Shown: piece after piece, positions 1 through 7,081 of the stretch
Numbering within the stretch: position 1 is the stretch's first letter
How the letters are laid out: every line of letters starts with the position of its first letter
IMG/VR virus record: IMGVR_UViG_3300046529_000477
Location: 1-64,000 of that record
DNA length: 64,000 nt
From: a virus
Reading direction: 5' to 3' (one strand)
Program-made: the position numbers and the translations under genes
Notes under the pieces: generated by a model
Database searches by the model: none
What the model was told of the DNA's origin: nothing
The model's input: only the letters and a program-made list of their open reading frames with translations

Positions 1-160
1 GAAACTGGTTTGATTTGGGTGTTTTAAGGCGATTTAAGACAGGTTAATGATCTTTAGCTATGATTGTATGGGAGGAGGGGATCATTGCCTGGTTATTGGA
101 TTGGAGGGAATTGTAAATAATATTTGGTGGATTGTGAGAGTTTTTTGGTAGGCGGGGGTT

Positions 161-244
161 ATTAAATTTGTAGCTACAATTAAGAAAGTATTAACAAATA
201 AAAGTAGCTACATTGCTTTAAGGCGTATTAAATTTGTAGCTACA
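161..244. promoter_or_regulatory. Three palindromic operators upstream of the RHH gene
   Basis: The 10-bp perfect palindrome TGTAGCTACA occurs at 169-178 and 235-244, and a one-mismatch copy (AGTAGCTACA) lies at 203-212, so centres are 34 and 32 bp apart, about three helical turns. The two perfect copies sit in an 18-bp exact repeat, ATTAAATTTGTAGCTACA, at 161-178 and 227-244. Each repeat also contains TAAATTTG, which fits the Bacteroidota -7 consensus TAnnTTTG, so a bound protein would cover the promoter. The last copy ends 8 bp before the start codon at 253. I infer autoregulation by the encoded RHH protein. Positions 1-160 hold nothing else I can name. Confidence 0.6.
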
Positions 245-252
245 TATTAATT

Positions 253-579
253 ATGGCAAAAACAAATCAAATAGGAGTTAGATTTGATTTAGACCTTTGG
301 GAGCAACTTGATAAAATGGGCTACTCAACTGCTCAACGCAAACTTAATTTTTTGGAAGGTTGGTATATTCTAAATTTAGAAAAGGTAGTTGCTTTTAATA
401 ATCTTGAGGAAGAAAAAAACAAAATCAATAAAGAAAGAGAGCCTATAAAACCAATCGAACAGAAAAAGATAGTAACAGAAAAAGAATGTATTACACAAAA
501 ACCTGAAAGAATGAAAGGCGAAGATTCTGTTGATTATGCAGGTAGGGTTAATGAATGGAAAAAATCTTTAAACAAGTAG
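253..579 (+). CDS. Ribbon-helix-helix type DNA-binding protein
   Basis: This 108-aa protein starts with a short strand of alternating residues (NQIGVRFD, residues 5-12) followed by two predicted helices, the usual Arc/CopG layout in which the strand pairs in a dimer and reads the major groove. Residues 50-108 are a charged, Lys/Glu-rich tail with no recognisable fold. The gene directly follows three palindromic sites, which suits a small autoregulator that binds tandem operators cooperatively. It opens a plus-strand group of small genes (to 1910). The RHH call rests on pattern, not on a database match; a structural or partition protein of the same fold is the main alternative. Confidence 0.55.
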   Translation: MAKTNQIGVRFDLDLWEQLDKMGYSTAQRKLNFLEGWYILNLEKVVAFNNLEEEKNKINKEREPIKPIEQKKIVTEKECITQKPERMKGEDSVDYAGRVNEWKKSLNK

Positions 580-580
580 T

Positions 581-988
581 ATGAGAAAGTCTATAATATT
601 AGTATGTTTATTTACAAGTTGTACGGTTATTCCTAATCAGCAACAAACTGTTTTACGCACATCATCTTTCCAAGATGCGTTTATAACCCCTACTCAATTA
701 CCAATAGCATCTGATAGAAATGTGATTATACCTGTTCCAAATCCTTTTCCAACACCTACTATTGGTTGGGCTATTCAAGGAGTTGATACACCCCCAGATA
801 GCACACTTTATTACATGGTGGTTAATAATGATACTGTTTATAGGCAATATCCCGATACCGTAATTGTTAATGGAGATTCAGCAGTCAATAATTGGCTTGC
901 TTTAGGATTTTATGTAAGTTTTAGTGGCAATAAAATACTTAGAGCGCCGGATAAAAAAGATTTTAAATATATCAAACAGATACCATGA
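581..988 (+). CDS. Putative lipoprotein
   Basis: The 135-aa product begins with a short signal peptide ending in the lipobox-like LFTSC, giving a lipidated Cys at residue 14. The mature part is rich in Pro, Thr and Val with no family I recognise. The start codon follows the previous stop by 1 nt and the end overlaps the next gene by 4 nt (ATGA), so it is translated within the group. A cell-surface role during infection, such as blocking superinfection, is possible but only inferred from the signal. Confidence 0.6.
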   Translation: MRKSIILVCLFTSCTVIPNQQQTVLRTSSFQDAFITPTQLPIASDRNVIIPVPNPFPTPTIGWAIQGVDTPPDSTLYYMVVNNDTVYRQYPDTVIVNGDSAVNNWLALGFYVSFSGNKILRAPDKKDFKYIKQIP

Positions 989-1215
989 ATGAAGAAACTA
1001 AAAAACAAATAGAACAATTAATCAACCAAAGAAAAGAATGGTTAATTGAAAGTTTAGTTAAGTTCTGTATTGAATTGGTTGAGAAACAGAATACTGATTT
1101 ATTATTATTTGATTTCTGCAAGTGGCTTTGTGATAATGGGTATAAAATAAACGGCTATGATGATGGGCAACTAACAAGAATTATTGAATTATACCAACAA
1201 AAACAAACCATCTAA
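985..1215 (+). CDS. Small hypothetical protein, 76 aa
   Basis: The start codon overlaps the stop of the lipoprotein gene as ATGA, which supports translation. The protein is mostly helical in character (EETKKQIEQLINQRKEW at the start), with two Cys at residues 28 and 45 and no membrane segment. I do not recognise the family. Confidence 0.55.
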   Translation: MNEETKKQIEQLINQRKEWLIESLVKFCIELVEKQNTDLLLFDFCKWLCDNGYKINGYDDGQLTRIIELYQQKQTI

Positions 1216-1226
1216 AACAATAAAGT

Positions 1227-1421
1227 ATGTTTAAAATGATTGTAATAAGTGCAGGGATAATTTTTACGGTAGGATTTTTAACAAGTGTTGCTGCGGGCAT
1301 ATATCATGAATTTATTAACCCCAATACCGATACAGAAGGAGTTTTGGAAGTTTATCTCACATCCCTTATCGGAATTGTTTGTTGTATCAATTATTTCAAA
1401 CCAAACCACCTAAAACAATAA
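1227..1421 (+). CDS. Small membrane protein, 64 aa
   Basis: Two hydrophobic stretches are visible, roughly residues 3-25 and 43-57, separated by an acidic, Asn/Asp-rich loop, which suggests a two-pass membrane protein with both ends on the same side. It lies 11 nt after its neighbour and before a lipoprotein gene, so the group at 581-1910 is envelope-directed. Function unknown. Confidence 0.5.
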   Translation: MFKMIVISAGIIFTVGFLTSVAAGIYHEFINPNTDTEGVLEVYLTSLIGIVCCINYFKPNHLKQ

Positions 1422-1451
1422 ACAAATAGAAACTTTAAAAACAAAAATAAA

Positions 1452-1910
1452 ATGAAAAAAATCTTAATTTCAGTAGCACTTTTAATTAGTGCTTGTACAA
1501 AAGAAAGTAATTCTAAACTAAATTCATCTGATGTAAACAATGCTCACATGGTATTGGCCACGATAACGTGCGCTTGCGACAAAAACCCATATTATGAAGT
1601 ATGGTATAGCCTTTCGCAAACGAAACCAGGAATTGGTACATTTATAATTTTTAGTTCTGATAGTGTCCATGTAAGCAGCTTTGTAAAAGTATCTTCTGTA
1701 GATGGTAGTAATAATATGTTTATTTGGCACACAGGATATGCTAATGGTGTTGGGGCATTATACATTATAAAAGGAACTAAACCAACTAAAGGCGAAGCAC
1801 TCACATTTGTATTAGCGGAATTAAAAGACTTACATAATCTTGATTGCTCTGCTTGCCCAAATACGCCTATTAGCCCCAAACATCCTTTTGATACAATACC
1901 AATTCCTTAA
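1452..1910 (+). CDS. Putative lipoprotein
   Basis: The 152-aa product has a clear type II signal peptide: a MKK start, a hydrophobic run, then LISAC with the lipid-anchor Cys at residue 15. The mature chain contains a CACDKNPYY motif and a later CSAC, four cysteines that could pair in an exported domain. No family recognised. It is preceded by an A-rich leader (AAAACAAAAATAAA) typical of Bacteroidota translation starts. It is the last gene before a 414-bp gap and a convergent operon. Confidence 0.65.
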   Translation: MKKILISVALLISACTKESNSKLNSSDVNNAHMVLATITCACDKNPYYEVWYSLSQTKPGIGTFIIFSSDSVHVSSFVKVSSVDGSNNMFIWHTGYANGVGALYIIKGTKPTKGEALTFVLAELKDLHNLDCSACPNTPISPKHPFDTIPIP

Positions 1911-1959
1911 ATAAATTATTTTTGGATATATTAAAAGTGAATTATAACTTTGATTTCTA

Positions 1960-1987
1960 TAACCATTATTGGTTACGTAGTGACGTA
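1960..1987. repeat. Two adjacent perfect inverted repeats with 4-nt spacers
   Basis: TAACCA-ttat-TGGTTA occupies 1960-1975 and TACGT-agtg-ACGTA occupies 1974-1987, sharing 2 bp. They lie in the gap between the plus-strand group ending at 1910 and the minus-strand operon ending at 2325. They could be protein sites or two small RNA hairpins. The rest of 1911-2324 holds only terminators and no gene that I can support. Confidence 0.5.
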
Positions 1988-2021
1988 CGATAAGAAGTTT
2001 GTTTGTTATTCTTCATATTAC

Positions 2022-2061
2022 AAAAGCCTCATCGTTGCGTCACCAACTTTGGGGTTTTTTT
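2022..2061 (+). terminator. Imperfect terminator hairpin for the 253-1910 group
   Basis: AAAAGCCTC at 2022-2030 can pair with GGGGTTTT at 2051-2058 (one bulged G and one G-T pair). An inner GTTG/CAAC stem lies between, and a run of seven T follows on the plus strand. The pairing is imperfect, so this is a moderate call. Confidence 0.4.
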
Positions 2062-2088
2062 ATTTACCCCTCATTCCTAAAAGCAAAG

Positions 2089-2110
2089 AAGGGAGCGTTT
2101 AAACTCCCTT
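2089..2110 (-). terminator. Hairpin, possible minus-strand terminator
   Basis: AAGGGAG (2089-2095) and CTCCCTT (2104-2110) form a perfect 7-bp stem with an 8-nt loop. Read on the minus strand it is followed by TTCTTTGCTTTT, so it may act as a back-up terminator for the operon that ends at 2325. Confidence 0.35.
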
Positions 2111-2272
2111 GAATGACTTTCCTATTTGATTTTACTTTTACACTTCAGAAACGTAAAGGTAGAAAAAAATTGCAGAATATCAAATGAAAATCTCCTGCGC
2201 ACAACTGTCATTTGTTAAAATTGCTCTACAATCCCAAAAACATCAAAGCCATACATTATCATTCAAAACAAT

Positions 2273-2295
2273 AAAAAAGCCCCGCAATAGGGCTT
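2273..2295 (-). terminator. Rho-independent terminator of the minus-strand early operon
   Basis: AAGCCC (2278-2283) pairs with GGGCTT (2290-2295) around a 6-nt loop, and on the minus strand the stem runs straight into six T residues. It lies 30 bp beyond the stop codon of the helicase-methyltransferase gene. Confidence 0.7.
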
Positions 2296-2324
2296 AAAAT
2301 TGATTTTATAACTATTTTGGAGTT

Positions 2325-4523
2325 TTATGCAAACAACAATGCAGTTTGTTGTAATGATGCTTCGGCGGCTTTACAATTTTGGATTGCTTTTTTGAAATAG
2401 CTTGCCTTTAATTCGCATCCAATTCCATACCTGCCCCTTAAAATAGATTGATATATTTCACTACCTATCCCCAAAAAGCAAGAAAATACAGTATCGCCTT
2501 CATTTGTCCATAAGGTTAAACATCTATCAATAATATCCAAACTTAAAGGCGCAATATGCTTTTCGTCTTTTTCTTCATGACCATCGCCGAACAGACTTAC
2601 ATTACTGTTATTTAAATTCTTTGAGAAATCCACATCCATCCAAACCGGACTTGCATATTTCTGCCATGTGTCAACTGATATTTTACATTTAACCGGATTA
2701 ATATTTTCGCCTGGTTTGCGAAAGATCAATAATTTATCAGGAATACCGACCCTACTCATGCAACTATCCTTACCTAATTGTTTATGTAATAATCCTAATG
2801 CTTTTGTTCTTTGCATTTCTGTTACCGGATTCTTCCAACAAACCACTTCACTATGAAAGATAAATCCTTCCTTTTCATGTGCATCAATAATCATGTTGCT
2901 GAATGAACGCAAACCTATATAACCTTCTTTGCCTTTCTGAATTGGCAAATCCATGCAATGTTGAACTACTAAATGACCCGCTTTCATTATTCGATATAAG
3001 TCTTTTGTAAGGTAGCTATAAGCATTAAAAAACTCTTTATAATCCTTACTATTACCCATATCTGCCAATTCATCTGAATAAACATAAAGAGATGCAAATG
3101 GCGGAGATTGTATAGAAAAATCAATACTATTATCGGGTATTTCTTTGATACGTTTAACCGTATCGCCATGCATTAATTTAAATTTAGACGTAATAAAATC
3201 TTCATGCCATACAGTCTCTTTAACTTTTGTATCAATATTTAATGTGCGATTACAAGCATCTGTCATTTCCTGTTGCATAATTTCAAATTGTTTTTCTTTT
3301 TGTTTAATTGATTCAATTACATTTTCCATAGTATCGGTTGTTATAATGTAGATATTTACTTGCTCTTTTTGACCAAAGCGCCATGACCTGCGGATTGATT
3401 GAAATAAAGATTCAAAACTAAAATCTATTGAAGGGAATATTTGGTTATGACATCGCTGAAAATTCATCCCTGCACCGGCTATCTTACTTTTGGTAATCAA
3501 AACTCTTATTTTACCATTTGCGAAATCGAGCAATGTTTTTTCTTTAAACTCAATACTATCACTTCCGGTTACTTCAACGGCATCAGGGATTAATTTTTTA
3601 AGTAATTCACCTTCTGGATTTTGTTTAATCCAAATAATAAAAGTTTCATCGCTATTGTTTACAATATATGCGGCTTGTTCAAGTCTTTCTACTTTTGTTA
3701 TTCTTAATTCAGCATTGAAGTTTGTTGCATTTACAGAAGTGTCATTATATAATTTTCCGTTATCTCTTTTTTGAGTTACTATTTTATGTTCAACTAAGTT
3801 AAGCGGCGGTAAATCATACCCATCTTGAATAAAATTAATATCAGAAGGTTTCTGAAACATTATAGCCCATGTACTTATCCATTCATAAAATGATTTTCTT
3901 GCATGACCCTTTAATCGCCATTCTTGCGTTTTACCGGCATCATGCACAAAATACATAGCAAGCATTTCTCTATAACTCATTACATTTAAAAACTCCGAAT
4001 GATTACCTAATTCCATTTCGTCATTGGGCGAAGGTGTGGCAGTTCCACAAAGTTTAAATTCAATATTTCCGCATTCCTCAATTAGTTTGTTTCTATAAGC
4101 ACCTGCCACATTTTTTAGGATTGATGATTCATCCAAACATATACCACCAAAAATATATAAATCTATATTGTCAATCTGCTCATAGTTAGCTATTTGAATT
4201 GATTTTAATGTTCCATCACATTTATAAACATCAATACCAATATTTTTGCCTTCCTGAATAGTTTGCATTGAAACAACTAATGGAGCTAAAATCAAAACAG
4301 GTTTACAAGTATATCCAACAACCGCCTTGCACCAAGCCAATTCCATTCTTGTTTTTCCTGTTCCAGTTCCTGAAAAGATTGCATATTTACCATACTTCAA
4401 CGCTCTATTAACTACAAAGTTTTGAAATGGGAATAAATAATCTCTTTGTTCATTACATTCAAATCCTTTGTGTTCATGTGTTTTCTTTTTGCTTTCTAAA
4501 AATGTTTGATAATCAGAATTCAT
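2325..4523 (-). CDS. SF2 helicase fused to an N4/N6-type DNA methyltransferase
   Basis: The 732-aa protein has two enzymes. Residues about 25-430 are an SNF2/DEAD-like helicase: Walker A SGTGTGKT at 51-58, a LDES box (Walker B) at 130-133, GTATPSPND (motif III) at 160-168, and motif VI QSIRRSWRFGQ at 375-385. Residues about 435-732 are a DNA methyltransferase of the N4-cytosine/N6-adenine class: catalytic SPPF at 473-476, then, later in the chain, the SAM-binding CFLGIGSE at 682-689 and GCELKASYF at 702-710. That circularly permuted order (catalytic motif before SAM motif) is typical of the beta group. It likely remodels or scans DNA and methylates it in the cytoplasm. It is the last gene of the early operon, before a strong terminator. 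The modified base cannot be decided from sequence. Confidence 0.88.
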   Translation of the reverse strand: MNSDYQTFLESKKKTHEHKGFECNEQRDYLFPFQNFVVNRALKYGKYAIFSGTGTGKTRMELAWCKAVVGYTCKPVLILAPLVVSMQTIQEGKNIGIDVYKCDGTLKSIQIANYEQIDNIDLYIFGGICLDESSILKNVAGAYRNKLIEECGNIEFKLCGTATPSPNDEMELGNHSEFLNVMSYREMLAMYFVHDAGKTQEWRLKGHARKSFYEWISTWAIMFQKPSDINFIQDGYDLPPLNLVEHKIVTQKRDNGKLYNDTSVNATNFNAELRITKVERLEQAAYIVNNSDETFIIWIKQNPEGELLKKLIPDAVEVTGSDSIEFKEKTLLDFANGKIRVLITKSKIAGAGMNFQRCHNQIFPSIDFSFESLFQSIRRSWRFGQKEQVNIYIITTDTMENVIESIKQKEKQFEIMQQEMTDACNRTLNIDTKVKETVWHEDFITSKFKLMHGDTVKRIKEIPDNSIDFSIQSPPFASLYVYSDELADMGNSKDYKEFFNAYSYLTKDLYRIMKAGHLVVQHCMDLPIQKGKEGYIGLRSFSNMIIDAHEKEGFIFHSEVVCWKNPVTEMQRTKALGLLHKQLGKDSCMSRVGIPDKLLIFRKPGENINPVKCKISVDTWQKYASPVWMDVDFSKNLNNSNVSLFGDGHEEKDEKHIAPLSLDIIDRCLTLWTNEGDTVFSCFLGIGSEIYQSILRGRYGIGCELKASYFKKAIQNCKAAEASLQQTALLFA

Positions 4524-4542
4524 GGTTATAATTGTTTAGTTT

Positions 4543-4902
4543 TTAAAAGTTAAATCCTAACTGATTTGAATGTGGTTCTTGCGATATTGAATGTATTGTT
4601 TCTATTGGTTTTTTTTCTACTTTAGGTTGAGTTTCGTTTGATAAAGTATGAACATAGGCATTTCTTTGTCGGGAGGTTAATTTCTTAACTCCGGTATTGA
4701 TTAATAATTTTAATTTACGCATTTCTTTCATTCTGCGACTAACAATATTAAAATCTTTTAATCCTAAAAACTTAGCCACATCTTCATAATGCCCACTGCC
4801 TATAATTTTATATGCTTCAATTATTCTTTTGTAATCTCTATTTTTACTTTCATCTGTTTTGAGAGATTTTGCTTCTAAAGATGTTTCAGGAAATTTACTC
4901 AT
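4543..4902 (-). CDS. Winged-helix DNA-binding protein
   Basis: A helix-turn-helix with wing is readable in the middle: HYEDVAKFLGL, then VSRRMKEMRKLKLL, then INTG, the pattern of a regulator or replication protein wing domain. I chose the Met at 4902 over the one at 4944 because it sits about 10 nt after the stop of the small gene at 4913-5083, with an A/T-rich leader, whereas the 4944 start would overlap that gene. The product is then 119 aa. The C-terminus ends QLGFNF, faintly like a sliding-clamp-binding motif; this is speculative. It lies next to the DnaA-like gene, so a replication role is plausible. Confidence 0.6.
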   Translation of the reverse strand: MSKFPETSLEAKSLKTDESKNRDYKRIIEAYKIIGSGHYEDVAKFLGLKDFNIVSRRMKEMRKLKLLINTGVKKLTSRQRNAYVHTLSNETQPKVEKKPIETIHSISQEPHSNQLGFNF

Positions 4903-4912
4903 AAAATTTGAT

Positions 4913-5083
4913 TTAATTAAGCCAAATAATTTTAGCGCATTCATAAGCTGTTTTAGGAGATATTCTCCATTTATAAATCCATTGGTATAGATTAGGTTTA
5001 TCTATTTTTACATACCAATTACGGCAACCCAAAAGTTTAAAAAAACATCTTGTGAATTTGTAATATTTTATTATTGTTTTCAT
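4913..5083 (-). CDS. Small basic hypothetical protein, 56 aa
   Basis: The ATG lies 2 nt after the TAA of the DnaA-like gene (TAACCATG), a tight spacing that suggests translational coupling. The product is rich in Lys, Tyr and Trp (for example RNWYVKIDKPNLYQWIYKWR) and has a short central segment that could bind nucleic acid. I do not recognise it. It ends about 10 nt before the preferred start of the winged-helix gene. Confidence 0.5.
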   Translation of the reverse strand: MKTIIKYYKFTRCFFKLLGCRNWYVKIDKPNLYQWIYKWRISPKTAYECAKIIWLN

Positions 5084-5085
5084 GG

Positions 5086-5514
5086 TTAATTATCTAATTG
5101 GTTATGATGTTTTATTGTTTGGTTTCCTTTTATCATTAAGATTAATACGTCTAAATCATGTTGTATGTCATGATTTGGGAACTTGCCAGTTATTTGCTTT
5201 AGGATAAATCTATACGCATGACGCACACTTGTATGGTCGTTTAAAGTTTCAAAATAATTACCAATTCCTTTTAATGTTAATTCAGTAAAAATCCGCATGA
5301 GATAAACAGATAATTTCCTTGCATAAACTATTTCTGTTTTTCTTGTTTTCCTTTTAATATCCGTAATTGGTATGTGTGAATACTCCGACACTGCATTAAA
5401 AATATCATTACAGGTTATATACACAACTTCGTCTTTAAGAGTTTTTCTTTTTTTGGGCGGCAAATCCCCCATATCCTTTAAACCAGGAATTGAATAAGCA
5501 TTTAAGTTATACAT
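5086..5514 (-). CDS. Stand-alone DnaA domain IV-like initiator protein
   Basis: The 142-aa protein matches only the DNA-box-binding domain of DnaA. Residues about 33-130 contain the helix YARKLSVYLMRIFTELTL, followed by GIGNYFETLNDHTSVRHAYR, in which DHTSVRHA corresponds to the DnaA signature DHTTVxHA that contacts DnaA boxes. The AAA+ ATPase domain of full DnaA (about 450 aa) is absent. The gene sits in the early operon near the DUF1376-type replication gene. It could mark the phage origin for host DnaA/DnaB, or compete with host DnaA; neither can be decided here. Confidence 0.8.
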   Translation of the reverse strand: MYNLNAYSIPGLKDMGDLPPKKRKTLKDEVVYITCNDIFNAVSEYSHIPITDIKRKTRKTEIVYARKLSVYLMRIFTELTLKGIGNYFETLNDHTSVRHAYRFILKQITGKFPNHDIQHDLDVLILMIKGNQTIKHHNQLDN

Positions 5515-5623
5515 ATTGAAATATTTGTTTTACTTTTTTAACAGCATCAGCAATAGAAGTAGCCTTTATCCAAATTACTTGCATACCACCTTTTATTACT
5601 ATAAATACCTTGTAAAAATTCAC
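5507..5623 (-). CDS. Small hypothetical protein, 38 aa, GTG start
   Basis: The frame runs from a GTG at 5623 to a TAA at 5507-5509 that overlaps the ATG of the DnaA-like gene (5514). The peptide (FYKVFIVIKGGMQVIWIKATS) looks like a short beta-hairpin followed by a helix with a KKVK stretch. A later ATG at residue 14 would give a 25-aa product. Support comes from the tight junction with the next gene only. Confidence 0.4.
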   Translation of the reverse strand: MNFYKVFIVIKGGMQVIWIKATSIADAVKKVKQIFQYV

Positions 5624-5661
5624 TTTAAACAATTTTCTTTATAACACTTAATTCATTTATT

Positions 5662-5910
5662 TTATTCTGCACCACAACAACAATCGGCTACATGAATAAC
5701 TGAACCATCTTTAGCGAATTGCCATGCACCACATTTGCAAGTTGCAGCACGTTCAGCAAGTTCTTCTTCTCGCCTTTCTTCCATTTCTTCACGCCAATCA
5801 TCTTCATCGTTATCTTCACGCCAAAAAGCCTTGCAATTTTGGCAAAATCCAAGTTGTTGTTCATTTGTGTTTAATCCTATTCCGCATTCAGGACAAAATT
5901 TGTGTTTCAT
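5662..5910 (-). CDS. Zinc-ribbon protein, 82 aa
   Basis: Residues 6-26 hold a CPEC..CQNC pair spaced as a zinc ribbon. The middle is a very acidic/basic helix (EEMEERREEELAERA), and the C-terminal part has CKC and CCC clusters (residues 58-80) that could bind a second metal. Zinc ribbons of this type often bind DNA or RNA polymerase. It lies inside the early operon with small neighbours. Confidence 0.65.
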   Translation of the reverse strand: MKHKFCPECGIGLNTNEQQLGFCQNCKAFWREDNDEDDWREEMEERREEELAERAATCKCGAWQFAKDGSVIHVADCCCGAE

Positions 5911-5922
5911 ATAATTATAGCT

Positions 5923-5970
5923 TTATAATTTTTCAATAACACTTAATTTAACCAATATTGTTTTTATCAT
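5923..5970 (-). CDS. Micro-ORF, 15 aa, LSVI peptide family
   Basis: The ATG at 5970 overlaps the TGA of the upstream gene (ATGA), the same coupling used by full-size genes here, and the stop is 12 nt before the next start. The peptide MIKTILVKLSVIEKL shares the LVKL and LSVI parts with the micro-ORF at 6281-6343 and with the C-terminus of the protein at 6643-6867. It may be a leader peptide that couples translation, or a true microprotein. Confidence 0.4.
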   Translation of the reverse strand: MIKTILVKLSVIEKL

Positions 5971-6278
5971 TTGTTTTTATTATACCATTTGATAGACTCA
6001 ATAAGTTTTTTATAAAAATCTTGAATTGAATGTTGGATGGTCATATTAGCCAAAGATGCTCTTATTTGCCGAAATTCGGTTAGATGAGTTACGTGATAAT
6101 CAAACTCTGTGATGTCAATATTTAAAAATTTATCAATAGCCGGTTTAAGCAAATCCCAAGATGATTGATATTTAAGACTACTCATTTCGTATTCATCATA
6201 TTCTTTATCTTCATGATGTTGCCATTCCATAAATTCGGCAACTATCTTATTGCTTTCTAATATCTCTTGTTTATTCAT
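5967..6278 (-). CDS. Conserved phage hypothetical protein, 103 aa
   Basis: The sequence (NKIVAEFMEW at residues 10-19, YQSSWDLLKPAIDKF near residue 37, a C-terminal IKWYNKNK) resembles a small protein family that I recall from Bacteroidota phages, with the pattern NKLIAEFMG, YHxSWDWLMPVVEKI and IKWYN. No function is known to me. It is probably a soluble helical protein. It lies in the early operon and overlaps the next micro-ORF by 2 nt. Confidence 0.65.
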   Translation of the reverse strand: MNKQEILESNKIVAEFMEWQHHEDKEYDEYEMSSLKYQSSWDLLKPAIDKFLNIDITEFDYHVTHLTEFRQIRASLANMTIQHSIQDFYKKLIESIKWYNKNK

Positions 6279-6280
6279 GT

Positions 6281-6343
6281 TTAAATCTTTTTAATAACCG
6301 ACAAGTCACTATTCTTTAATTTAACCAATACCAATCTTTTCAT
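6281..6343 (-). CDS. Micro-ORF, 20 aa, LSVI peptide family
   Basis: This ORF starts 11 nt after the previous stop and ends 2 nt before the next ATG. Its peptide is nearly the same as the last 17 residues of the protein at 6643-6867 (RLVLVKL then S/N then LSVIKKI), yet Ser and Leu codons differ between copies (TCG, TCT, AGT; TTG, TTA), which suggests conservation of the peptide rather than of the DNA. Confidence 0.4.
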   Translation of the reverse strand: MKRLVLVKLKNSDLSVIKKI

Positions 6344-6354
6344 TGTTTATTATT

Positions 6355-6618
6355 TTAGTGTTGCTTATTTACAAGCATCATATAAAATTCACGACAATTA
6401 TCTCGTTCAAAACATGAATATGTATTGTCGATTGCCTTTTCCAAATATATACATCTTAACCGCCAATATTCGGTGCTGCCATAAATAGTGCTTTTAATTT
6501 CTTCTTTCAATTTTTCTAAGTGTGGATATTCTTTATACTTATCAGGTTTTAACTCATACTTCTTCCCTGTTTCTTCATTAACTGCATACTCCGGTTCAAC
6601 TTTAATTTTTTTTATCAT
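6355..6618 (-). CDS. Hypothetical protein, 87 aa
   Basis: The product is charged and Lys/Glu/Tyr-rich with no membrane segment; two Cys lie at residues 58 and 70 and a third at 76. I do not recognise the family. Its place between conserved small early genes, and the proper spacing to the preceding stop, support it as a gene. Confidence 0.5.
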   Translation of the reverse strand: MIKKIKVEPEYAVNEETGKKYELKPDKYKEYPHLEKLKEEIKSTIYGSTEYWRLRCIYLEKAIDNTYSCFERDNCREFYMMLVNKQH

Positions 6619-6642
6619 GGTTTTATTATTTTATCATTCGTG

Positions 6643-6867
6643 TTACATCTTTTTTATAATAGATAATTCATTACTTAATTTAACCAATACTAATCTTTCT
6701 TTTTCAAGTAGTTTTTTAAACTCTAATTTTTTTGGCGGATATACCATTTTGCCATTCATAATTCCGTATTCTATGTCCTGTAAACTTTTTTCTGAAATGT
6801 AGAAATAGCCCTTTCTCTTTAGCGGAAATTCAAACGGAAATACAGGCGGTTCTTTAATATTTTTCAT
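6643..6867 (-). CDS. Hypothetical protein, 74 aa, ending in the LSIIKK motif
   Basis: I prefer the Met at 6867 (MKNIKEPPVFPFEF) because the alternative at 6891 would overlap the upstream gene by 38 nt. The N-terminal part has an FPFEFPLKRKGYFYI segment, and the last 17 residues are the peptide seen again in the micro-ORFs at 5923 and 6281. The family is unknown to me. Confidence 0.5.
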   Translation of the reverse strand: MKNIKEPPVFPFEFPLKRKGYFYISEKSLQDIEYGIMNGKMVYPPKKLEFKKLLEKERLVLVKLSNELSIIKKM

Positions 6868-7081
6868 AGCGTTTCCTTTGTTTTTCTGCAAGTGCTTGTA
6901 TTTTTATGGCTTGTAAATTATCTTTAATATAGACCGCTAATTTTTGGTCAAACATTCGTTTGCCTTGTTCAGATGTATCATAAAGCCAAAGCAAATATTC
7001 ACTTGGTACATTACCGAGTTTTGTGCCCTTATGTTTCCCGAAAAATATCGGTGTATCATCAGTATAGGAATCCATAATCAT
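6854..7081 (-). CDS. DUF3820-like protein
   Basis: The N-terminal half shows the DUF3820 pattern: a FGKHKGTKLGNVPSEYLLWL stretch at about residues 14-33, where FGKxKGxxLxxVPxxYLxWL is the family signature. DUF3820 proteins are small and are found in many phages; their role is not settled. The ATG overlaps the preceding stop (ATGA at 7078-7081). Confidence 0.75.
   Translation of the reverse strand: MIMDSYTDDTPIFFGKHKGTKLGNVPSEYLLWLYDTSEQGKRMFDQKLAVYIKDNLQAIKIQALAEKQRKRYEKY

Noticed and set aside
1524-1879. Minus-strand frames opposite the lipoprotein gene at 1452
   Set aside because: The plus-strand gene has a clear lipobox and leader; the antisense frames have neither.
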